A stretch of DNA of 64,000 nucleotides, taken from positions 1-64,000 of the forward strand of contig JAMXDE010000060.1 in NCBI GenBank assembly GCA_026770025.1. The letters are read 5' to 3'. Both the position numbers and the translations under genes were made by a program. The stretch is from Craspedostauros australis (lineage: Eukaryota > Bacillariophyta > Bacillariophyceae > Mastogloiales > Achnanthaceae). The notes below the pieces were generated by a model. It had not been told where the DNA came from, searched no databases, and was given only the letters and a program-made list of their open reading frames with translations. Positions 35,696-46,012 of the stretch are shown here, one piece after another; positions within the stretch are counted from its first letter, which is position 1; every line of letters starts with the position of its first letter.

Positions 35696-38471
35696 AGACC
35701 TGGGCTTGACCCTGAACCGATCGCTTGAGCTCTTGCGTTTGCACTCTTTTGGATTTGGATTGAGCCACCAATTGCCCAACACCCAGAGGCAAAGGCAGAT
35801 CCACCACGACGAACTCCATTCGTCCACATCCAAGAAGAGTAAAGTAGTGGTAACACATATCCACACACATATTCTACTATTGTCCGATTGTACAGCGTTC
35901 GATTGATCTTGTTTTGTCTTCGGCTGAGCTTGTTATTCGCCGAGAGGCATGGTATGTGCATACGGTGGCTGGCCTCTCGTGGATGCATTTTCGCGAGATC
36001 GTGTTTGTTGTGTTGTTTGTGCCATTCATTTTTCCGATCGCCACCCACACGATAATGCTGTTTGCGGTCTCGCTAGAGACGCTTATCTCATTGTCCACCC
36101 TTCACCAAGTAGAGCAGCAGATACGTAGCGATGATGTAGCTAATTATCTTCTAGGTGAGACATGACTTCCCGCCAATTGAACAGAAGTGCGACAAATCCA
36201 CAACGACAAACCAACGCTCACATCTTCACTCAAAACTGCGGAACCAACAACAGGCAAAATAAAAGGAACGCAGTCCGCCGCCAAGCGTGGAAGACGGAGA
36301 CGGTGCCAAGTCAATCATTGAAGCAAGGAAGACATATAAGTGGTTGACGTTTACAATGGGCAGCGACCGCGCTGGCAGCAATAGATGCCTCTACGATCGG
36401 CTGCGATGCGTTGGGACCACCACTTTCGTTGATCACATGTACCCTTGTTTGTGCGATGGTCTGATTGGAGCATGAACGAGCAGAACATGCCCGGCATCAT
36501 CCACGCCGTCCAAAGTGAGCGCAAACCTGCGGCATCAGCTAGATCAACAAAATGCGCAAGTATTCCAACGAAGATAATGATGGACAACGCAACGACGCAA
36601 GTAGCAATGATGTCATGACCGGCACATGTATTTGTGGCGGAACCATTCCAACGCAATGCCCTCTCAATACCCTCTCGCAGCATGAAGAGACAGTGGGCGG
36701 GGCATCACCTGCGACATCATGCAATAGCGATGCGGCATTGGAAACCACGGACCCCCAACGTGCGTAATCGCATGGCTGTCAATCACTGCGCTCTTGATTG
36801 CAACGGTGAAAACGAAACGTACGCGCGGGTGTCGGTGAATGCCTGCGACATGCGTACAAAGCAGCTTCGAATTTGGAATGAGTAGGTTGTGAAGTAGACA
36901 GAGAGGCAGAGGTGATGGTGATAAAGCACTCATTCAGGTCTCGAAAGTGATGCAGGCCGCCCAAATCATAACTGGAGGGGGATTGCTCGTTCGATGGAGT
37001 GCGACTATTCGTGGCCTCCAAAAGATGAGCGCGTAGCAACCGCGACGAATCTCCGCGGAGCTTGGGAACATTTTGTGTGAGCACAAATGACATTATTGGG
37101 TGTGTCCGGTGACGTCATTCCATCCAAAAAGCACTTCAGCAGTCTCTGGTTGCGCAGTCGTGCTTATCAAAGTGGTCGGAATAATGAACTGTGATGATCG
37201 GGAGACGATACGAGTAGTGTGTGTGTGTGTGTGATGTGAAGTTATTATGACTCGTCTCTGTTGTCTCTGCTGAGGCTGTGAACAGGGGTTCATTTGCTGC
37301 TCCGTCTGGCCTTCGACCGTATACCAACATGAACATCGTATTTTGCTTTTAGCTACCATCTTCGTTTGTGAGAAGTGGTGACGACATCGGCAACCAAGAA
37401 CAAACTCCAAACAGAAGATCACAAAAAGATCCTCGCACAGAGACAGATGCCCTGCTTCGACGACCACCCCCGGCAGAGGAGAGGCCATGGCGGCGGCCTT
37501 GGCTGCGTCAGTTCTGCGGTCGGGACCAAGTTGGAATGAAGGCGGCACGCATTGGGTGGGAACACCAAGCTCTGAACGATGGGATTTATGAAGCCAGACG
37601 AGCATGCCCTTGAAGCCGGCCCAAGATCCGTGCATCGCTCGACTGAGTTCAAGATCGACTCCTCGGGCTTGGGTATTGCTCCAGAGACACGTCCAAAGTG
37701 CATGTGAGCCCAAGATACTTGCAGGAGTCGATTCCAAATTCGGGCACCTGCTCTTGCTTTACAATCTTGCCATTCGCGGATTCCGATGGTCGACAAATGA
37801 TTTCTTTGTCAACACAACTTGGCAAGATGTCACCATGTTGGAACTTATTGCAACGATGAGGAACTGCTGCAAACTATGCTGGCGATTGGATACGGACACA
37901 GTGACGCACCCATGGCAACGGGAGGATACTCCAACGAGATGGTAACATGTCAAACATACGTAGAAGACAGAGATGGATTGAAGGTTTCGTTCGCTGCGGC
38001 GATCTTTGCACAGGTCCTCAATCGAGACAATGATGAGCAAGCAAACGCCGCTCGATGAAGCAGTTCCGATTCTGCGTCCACACACCACGGTACCATACCG
38101 CATCAGTCTTCACCACTTTCCACCTCAGCTCGATAAATGTCGTCGACGATCCGCAGCGACAACGTCGTGGCAGCAGTGTTGCCGTTGCCGTATTTATGAG
38201 ATCAAGCACCCACCGGTTCCGATACCGCAACTATCACTCGATCATCTTCAGCAAATCCCATGCTCGTCTGGAAAGAAGGAAATTATGCACCACGATGACA
38301 GCACCAATGTTCATAGCGACGATGGCGGTGACGACAGCATCAGCGATTGCCGAAGGAACTCAAGCAGCAATGTTGGCAGCAATGTTGGCAGAAACAACCG
38401 TAGTGCCAACTACGGTAGCAACTGTGGTGCCGACGGCGGCGGTAGACCCGACGGAGTTGCTTTCATGAAAT
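35696..38471. other. Intergenic region between the paralogues, no supported gene
   Basis: Many overlapping ORFs of 60-214 codons occur on both strands without domains or splice logic. A plus frame at 35,914-36,165 encodes a hydrophobic run (FVVLFVPFIFPIATHTIMLF) and could be a small membrane exon, but nothing else supports it. A GT microsatellite lies at about 37,214-37,232. Confidence 0.4.
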
Positions 38472-38558
38472 TCAAACCAAAGGTTCACAATTCCAAATTG
38501 GATCATCTTCACAAGTATCAGCAACACAACCAATCAACGAGTACGGCATCGAGCAACC
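38472..38558 (+). promoter_or_regulatory. Conserved leader upstream of paralogue 2
   Basis: Matches 33,162-33,248 at the same distance from the ATG, including AAACCAAAGG, TCACAATTCCAA, TGGATCATCTTC and CAGCAACA. The strict spacing between the two genes suggests a copied 5' UTR/promoter rather than chance similarity. Confidence 0.6.
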
Positions 38559-41500
38559 ATGATTCCATTTTCGACCATCAGCGGTCGTCTCATCCTCCTT
38601 CTATCCCTCGCCTGCCTTGTGCTTGCGAGTGGAGACACGGGAAATGGACCCACCGACACCACCATGATTCGCACGCGCAAGTTGGTACGTTCAATCGAAA
38701 ATCATGAAGCGTTTGAAGAATCCACTTTCTCGCGTTGAGCTGGTTGCCTTGTGCCACTCACCTTCGCGTTGATGCTGCCTGGTTGCCTTCCACGAACCTG
38801 CACATGTCACCCACCTACCCTTCGAGCAAGCTCTTCTAACAAACAGCAATCGATCTATTCATCAATCGACCGACGATTTCTCGTGTTCCTCTCCTGCAAA
38901 TCACCATCTTCCCAAACTTCAAAATCCCCATTCCACCTTGTCCAAACGACCAAAGTTCGATGACACCAATACGACCTGCAACCCAGATGATGCCAACCTC
39001 TTCTTCGTGGGCTTCGCAGCTGCCGTCTCGGCACGCCAAGGAGTGATCGAGATGGAATGGTATCCTCCCCAGTTCCTCAATGCTTCCGAGACTTTTGAGG
39101 CCGATACTTGCCAAGATATCGTTTACGAACTGTTCATCGCGCAAGACGGCGTCAACTTCACCAACGTCACACTCGAAGATCTTCGTGACGACTTCTTCGT
39201 GGAGACCATCGAGATTACCGATCTCAACTTCACCCTTACCAACCTTACCAACGGAGCATTGTTGAACCTACTCATCGTCGCCAAGGTCAGCGATGACTGG
39301 GTGTCGTCCAACCGTGAGCCCGTCGCCCTGATTGTCTCCTCGGCAGATCCCGTCATTCACCCAAACATCACTGTCGTTTCCATGGAACAAGACACTGATC
39401 TGGTCCAGCGTGAGGGAAATGCTTCAATGACATTCCCAGAAAGCCAAAGCGCAGACCTCGTTGTGGGAAATTGGATTACGGGCTTGGACAGTTCTGGCGA
39501 GCCTTACATTGTCCAACTCCTCTCAATCGAAGGTACTGGTAACCAGGGAAACAGCGGTACAATGTCTTGGGTGGTGAAGCACGGAAGCATCGTGGACATC
39601 TTCGAACGTCTCAGCGTTTCAGCGGCTTTCGACATCGAGGACGAATCAGACGGCGTGCGTGGATCACCCGGAGCGGGTCGCCTGTTAGGGTCTGACATTG
39701 ACCTCCGGAGCACCGTTCGCGTGCCTTTTACAGCTGAGGATGAAGTGACTTTTGGACGAGTAACAGTTGGTCAATCGATTGAATTGCAATTCGTGCTGAA
39801 ATTCTCATTGGAGATCAACTTTTCCTTTTTCCGCAGCCGCAGGGTCTTCGATGTCTCAACTGAACTCACGGCAACACTAACTTCAACGGCGTCTTGCAAA
39901 ATAGGATCAAATGCCAAGGGACGTGTGAGCAAGGAAAGATTGTTGGTGAAAGGAAAGAAAATGCGTTTCAGGTTTGCGGTTGGGTGGGTTCCTGTGTTCG
40001 TCAGTGTGACTCCTGAGGCCTATCTCTTTGCTGACGGCAGCTATGACCTCGAAGCTGCCTTTGAGGTAACTGCAACAACACAAGCTACTTTGGGCTGGTA
40101 CGTCGCCTACTCGCTGGACACAGGGTGGACTAAACGACCAATCACCAAGAGACCAACTACTGACCTAGACGACCACCTCGGGGGCAAGGCTTCGGTGGAC
40201 TTGTTCGGGGGAGTGCAAATGAAAGCTGAAGTGGTTGTTTATGGAACACTCTATGTCATCCCTTCCGTCAAGGCTGGCCCATACTTCGCTGTCGAGGTTG
40301 TTTCGAACCCACCTCCAGTACTCGCACAGCTCAACCCCGACCGACTATTCCATTTCAGCAAATTTGATGCTGGCATCAAATTCATTGTTGGAGCCGAAGC
40401 CAAAATTGTGGTGGACCTCAAAATCTTCACATTTTCCAAGAGCACCAGCTTCGAAGTCCCTGTGATCTTCCCTTTTTTGGAACTTCCACAGGCAAAGTTG
40501 GCCATCACCAATCACGAACAGTGCGAGGGAGATGATGCGATCCGTCTCACTGTGGATTTGACCGAGGAACCGTATGATGCGGTAATCTCAAACGGCCTCG
40601 ATGGTCAATACGACAGCATCTTATCGCCGATAGATCCGTGGGTGGTCGACGACCAGCAGCCGCCCAACCAGCCAACGGCGACGTTGGTGCTGAAACGATC
40701 AGTGCTTGCGGAAGCGGATATCGATTCCTTTGAGCTCCCCAAGGACGAAGTGCTCTATTTTCTGGGCGGGGCAGAAATACCGAAGCTTTCAATCTATACA
40801 CTCCTCTTCGAGCAAGCTCTCGATAGCATTGAAGGACTGCCAGACATCGATAGTTTTGAATGCTGCGACGAGACGGACTGCGAGGTACTTTATCCGCCCA
40901 CGGGCGGATATCCGTACGCCGACCCTGTGGTTTACATGTGTGACAACGACAACATGTGCGTCCCAGAAACCAGTGAGCCAACCAGCGGACCAACGTCTGG
41001 GCCAACGTCTGGGCCAACGTCTGGACCAACATCGGGACCAACATCGGGACCTACCAGTGCACCAACTTCGTGGCCAACCACCGGACCTACAAGCGGACCT
41101 ACAAGCGGACCAACCAGCGGGCCAACCAGCGGGCCAACCAGCGGGCCAACCAGCGGGCCAACCACCGAGCCAACTTCGTGGCCAACTTCGTGGCCAACCA
41201 CCGGACCAACCAGTGGACCCACATCTGGACCAACGTCTGGACCAACCAGCGGACCAACATCTGGACCAACGTCCGGACCAACCAGCGGGCCTACAAGCGG
41301 ACCAACATCTGGACCGACCAGCGGACCTACGAGCGGACCGACGTCTGGACCGACCAGCGGACCAACATCTGGACCAACCAGCGGACCAACATCTGGACCA
41401 ACCAGCGGGCCTACAAGTGGACCTACAAGCGGACCAACATCTGGACCAACCAGCGGACCTACGAGCGGACCTACGAGCGGACCAACCTCTGGACCCACAA

Positions 41501-43326
41501 GCGGGCCTACGAGCGGACCTACGAGCGGACCAACCTCTGGACCCACAAGCGGGCCTACGAGCGGACCAACCTCTGGACCAACATCCGGACCAACTAGCGG
41601 CCCGACATCTGGGCCAACATCTGGACCAACATCCGGACCTACCAGCGGACCAACCTCTGGTCCAACGTCGGGACCAACCTCTGGTCCAACCAGCGGGCCT
41701 ACGAGTGGACCTACATCTGGACCGACGAGTGGACCAACCAGCGGACCAACCTCTGGACCAACATCCGGACCTACGAACGGACCGACGTCTGGACCAACAA
41801 GTGGACCGACGAACGGACCAACGTCCGGACCAACCAGCGGGCCAACCAACGGGCCTACGAGTGGACCTACATCTGGACCGACGTCTGGACCAACCAGCGG
41901 GCCTACGAGCGGACCAACAAGTGGACCAACGTCCGAGCCTACGAGCGGACCTACAAGTGGACCTACAAGTGGACCTACAAGCGGACCTACAAGCGGACCC
42001 ACATCTGGACCTACAAGCGGACCAACCAATGGACCAACAAGTGGACCAACTTCGGGACCTACTTCCGGCCCGACGTCTGGACCAACATCTGGACCTACCA
42101 GCGGACCAACATCCGGACCAACTAGCGGCCCGACATCTGGACCAACAAGTGGACCTACTTCCGGCCCGACGTCTGGACCAACATCTGGACCAACCAGCGG
42201 GCCTACGAGCGGGCCAACCAACGGGCCTACGAGTGGACCTACAAGTGGACCAACATCTGGACCTACAAGCGGACCTACATCTGGACCAACCAGCGGACCA
42301 ACTTCGGGGCCTACTTCCGGCCCGACGTCTGGACCAACATCCGGGCCAACTAGCGGCCCGACATCTGGACCAACAAGTGGACCTACTTCGGGACCTACTT
42401 CCGGCCCGACGTCTGGACCAACATCTGGACCTACCAGTGGACCAACATCTGGACCAACCAGCGGGCCTACGAGCGGACCAACTAGTGGCCCAACGCCCGG
42501 ACCAACGAACGGACCTACAGGCGGACCAACGTCTGGGCCAACCAGCGGACCTACTAGCGGGCCAACATCTGGACCAACGAACGGACCTACAGGCGGACCA
42601 ACGTCTGGGCCAACCAGCGGACCTACTAGCGGGCCAACATCTGGACCAACATCTGGACCAACGAACGGACCGACATCTGGACCAACATCTGGACCAAGCA
42701 GCAGCCCCACTGTCGTCCCAACACCGGCGCCAACCGGCTCACCAACCGCTTCGGTCATACCCACACCAGCATCAACGGAATCAGAACCAACCACCGAACC
42801 AACAGAACTCTCCAGACATGACATCAACGACCTTGTGATGATTGTCGAGTATAGGTGGCCTGCGGAGCAGATCGAGCTGCACACGAGCACCCATTTTTTG
42901 GAGCACGTCGTTGGTGTTTCTTGTGCGGCGATTCCGTACATGTCATCCTTCCACAACAACGCAAGAAGTGGTGGGTTGGAGACGGTGAGAGTTCGTTTGG
43001 GGGACGCCTTTGCGAACGGCGAATGGGAAAACAGCACACGTGTGGAGATGAATGCAGATTTTATTCCACCGTTCGTCGGCTCGACACTACCCTTACTGAA
43101 TATCTCCCTCGAAAGTATGCAGTTTGGGCGCGAAGAAGAAAACTCGACCACTTGTTTGGATACGTTTGTGATGAAGCCCGGAAATCATTCAGGATGCGCA
43201 TCCACCCTGATCGCAGCAGCGAATGTGACTGTGGCCGATGATAACAGCACCACAATCGAGATCATTCCAACTACCGAACGCACCCTCTCTCTTCGCAAAC
43301 CCGTCAAGGAACCGCCGCAAGAATGA
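38559..43326 (+). CDS. Secreted SGPT-repeat surface protein, paralogue 2 (2 exons)
   Basis: Exon 1 is 38,559-38,684 (42 codons, signal peptide LILLLSLACLVLASG). The intron is 38,685-38,955 (GTACGT...AAAG, phase 0), and exon 2 is 38,956-43,326. The product is 1,498 residues. Residues about 50-700 are colinear with paralogue 1 (VSARQG, DDWVSSNRE, FPESQS, GEPYIV) and end in a knot FECCDETDC...CDNDNMC. About 145 tetrapeptides SGPT follow, with a few NGPT, GGPT, AGPT or EPTS variants (about 714-1,290). Last comes a C-terminal domain beginning DLVMIVEYRWPA with conserved cysteines and many N-x-S/T sites. Such Thr/Ser/Pro-rich repeats are expected to be heavily O-glycosylated, and proteins of this build occur in diatom walls and adhesives. 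The adhesive or wall role is inference. Confidence 0.88.
40970..42705 (+). repeat. 12-bp coding minisatellite (SGPT)
   Basis: About 145 units of the form ACC-AGC-GGA-CCA with silent variation (ACATCTGGACCA, ACGAGCGGACCT, ACAAGTGGACCG). The period is a multiple of three, and the unit lacks stops in several frames, which gives long false ORFs on both strands (710 codons plus, 739 codons minus). Synonymous diversity is high while the tetrapeptide is kept, pointing to selection on the protein. Confidence 0.95.
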
Positions 43327-43599
43327 GCTGGCGAGAGACATTGAGGCCACGATCAATTGAGGTTCTCCGCTATGCTTCGGCGCAAAGCAATAGAGACCAG
43401 TAGTACTAATGCAATTAGCAGGATCTCAACTCATCCGATCTACCCCTGTACGCAGGCACATAGTAGTCGTACGTAATACTACAAGACAGCATTCGGGCCA
43501 TCAATCAAAGCTCCAAGAACGCAAGGCAGACCACTTGGGCAAATCGATCGATCAAATAACAGTGGCAGACATCGGAATTTTGTATTTTACCTTTGGCTA
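43327..43599. other. Short intergenic stretch
   Basis: Nothing recognised between the SGPT gene stop and the start of the duplicated segment. Confidence 0.4.
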
Positions 43600-44787
43600 A
43601 GCTTGTTACAATCTCCCAAAGAAACAACAAGGATCCAACACAAAAGACACGCCAACGAAGAAACGATCTCTCTGGCCACACCTCACATGATTGTATCCTT
43701 TTCCAAAGTCTGCGCCAACATCTTTGGACACACACATGAGATCACCGCACGATTGCACGTCTGAGCACACGGCAAGCGCATCGCACGAGTTGAAGATTTC
43801 TACAGATTCGGAAACAGATGGCATCTGAACAATCAAAAGCTGGCGAGGTATCTGCGGCGCCATCCGAAGGAGGGCCCAGCACACAGGAAGAGAAGTTGAC
43901 GCAATGGTAAGAATTCACGCGTTGGTTGCTACAAGTGCAATGTAAATATTGTGCGTGTGGACCACTGCATTGCGCTATGTAAACGATGCAGGATCCTACA
44001 TTGCCGCCTGCAACGCTCCTCTAGTCACAATCCTGATCTCGCAGCACTCTCGTCTTCTTTTGAGCCGTACAAAACTGCCATTGTTCCATGCCAACGCCTT
44101 ACCTGACATATGATACCGTTTGTTTTCGCACACACAATTGCAATACCATGCTCATCCCCCCACCGCACGGCACAACACGATACAACACGCCGACGACAGT
44201 CTCCTGGGGCAATATAGATTCTGCGTCGGCGCAGTGGGCTTGGGAACCGCGTACTCTCTGCGATACAAGAAGGGTCTGATTCCAATGATTGCGGCCGGTG
44301 CCGTTGGGACGACAGCCGACATGGCGTACGGGTATTTCATCGAGTGCGCGGAATTCCGATCCGCGGCATCAGGCAGCGATCAGTCGAAAGAATGAATGGA
44401 GGGCAGCGCACTTTGATCCAATCAACTGACCAAACGTGAATCTGAAATGGCGGTGGGCGGTGGATGGTGTTTGGTTGGGAGGAGGGAAAGATTAGGCGGA
44501 ATGAGACTGAGGAGACCGCCATGTCCTTCGTCACCATCCGCAACAGAATCAATTTCAAACTGTTTCGTTCAGACAGATTGGCAGAACACCCGTCGATACT
44601 CAACACTCAAGCGACTATTGCCGTCCCTGAAATCCCATCAACAAGTATAATAGGAACTTGTATTGAACATATCATAATAGTTCCGTGGATCACATCCACT
44701 CCTATCTGTCTATCTCTCTTTCCTTGAGGTCTCCGTTTGGCCTTGCTTCTTGATCTTTCTCCGTCTCCCACCGACAGATTTCGACAG
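43600..44787 (+). repeat. Segmental duplication, copy 1
   Basis: Nearly identical to 56,201-57,322 in the same orientation. It starts at AGCTTGTTACAAT and ends at the CGACAG word. This copy has about 85 extra bases after AGCTTGTTACAAT (CTCCCAAAGAAACAACAAGG onward) that copy 2 lacks. The whole two-exon gene and its flanks are included. Confidence 0.92.
43818..44395 (+). CDS. Small glycine-rich membrane protein, copy 1 (2 exons)
   Basis: Exon 1 is 43,818-43,906 and exon 2 is 44,200-44,395, with a GTAAGA...CAG intron of 293 bases in phase 2. The product is 94 residues. The N-terminal 30 residues are polar (Ser, Glu, Gln). They are followed by a hydrophobic pair with small residues, CVGAVGLGTAYSL then KKGLIPMIAAGAVGTTADMAYGYF, ending ECAEFR and a polar tail. 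Two glycine-rich helices around a basic turn suggest a small inner-membrane protein of the general MIC10/organelle-assembly type, but no family is claimed. The same protein is encoded by the second copy, and the splice sites are identical in both, which supports the model. Confidence 0.7.
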
Positions 44788-46012
44788 GGACACCTGGCAA
44801 AAAGCAGCGGAGACGGAAAATCGACTAGTACGACTAATTCGACATCCAAAACCGATTTTGTCAACAGACACAAGAAAGCCGCAATTGACATTCCGCGATT
44901 GGCGAAGAACGAACCTCCTTTCGAAGAACTTAGTGAGACATCCTGTTGGCCCTATACCGGACAAATACAACAAGGCATCGATGCCGCTGGCCCAAATGAC
45001 CGAGTCCCGTCAATACCGATGACAATCAGCGCCTAAATCTAAATAAGTCGAAAGACGACTATTAATTTCGAATAATGCCTAAATAAATCTTGTGACGACT
45101 ATTTATTTCGAATGACGACTATTTATTTCTAATGACGTCTAAATCAATCAAGGGCTTGGTGTTGGCACGATTTCTCGGGATTTAACCAAGGCACACTTAG
45201 CGAGGGTCATTATCGGAGTTTCTCCCCATGTGTCCCATAAATGAAATTGTCGTCTGTGACCCACAAAGAGTTCCCGAGAACACCAGTTTGGGTCGAGAAC
45301 TATCTTCTCGGGAAAACAGATGTCATCGCCAATACAGAAAGCTCTGATTGGCTGGGACAGTCATCTCCAACATCGACTAATTCGACCCATTTTGCCGGTT
45401 GTCCCCGATCGTCACTTCAATGACCCAAAGGGCGCAAAATGCCACCAATCCGATGTCACCATCTCTCAAGTGCGCTCAGGGTAGTTCCACTCACAAATTT
45501 GAGTTCCGTTGACACCGTGTGACACGAGGTTGATCCACAAACGGATCGTTCCGACGACATCAATACGACAACGTTGTTCTGTTCTTCCACAAAATTGGTG
45601 TTGGCCGGATCTTTCCAAGCGAACTGTCGGGGATGACTTCTCCACACAATCACGTGATGGAGTTGAGCAACCTCGGCACACAAGGTTCCAGCGAACGGCC
45701 ACAGAGACAACACCAGTACCACCCACCATGACACGTGATGCGCGAGCGAGCGACTCATTGTCGTACGCGTGCTCAGACACAGCAACCCACAGGTGTATGC
45801 ATGGCTACTCCACTATTCTGCGACAGATGCTTTCCCGCCCATCCACTTACCCCTCTTCTCCATGGATACCGTGCCAATACAAGTGCTCCACCACCGAGCA
45901 TGAAGACACCCCTGGCGAAGGAATGGCAGCAGTTCCTGTTGCTGTTCGTCCCTTCCTTCCTCGGACTCCAAATCATCTCATAAATCCTTCATCTCGTTGA
46001 TGACGAAAAGCC
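44788..46012. other. Intergenic region with AT-rich short repeats
   Basis: At about 45,028-45,150 the words CGACTATTTATTTC, CCTAAATAA and AATGACG recur, with AATAAGTCG opposed to CGACTATT as an inverted repeat. Protein-like plus frames at 44,750-45,022 and 45,241-45,423 have no domain. The sequence left of 46,013 is probably the promoter of the gametolysin-like gene. Confidence 0.45.

Noticed and set aside
38938-38955. TTG at 38,938 as start of the SGPT protein
   Set aside because: A signal-peptide exon at 38,559 with a good donor and a matching paralogue shows this stretch is the intron end.
40706-42838. 710-codon plus ORF and 739-codon minus ORF over the SGPT gene
   Set aside because: Shadow frames of the 12-bp repeat; the frame with the signal exon, folded ectodomain and C-terminal domain is the real one.
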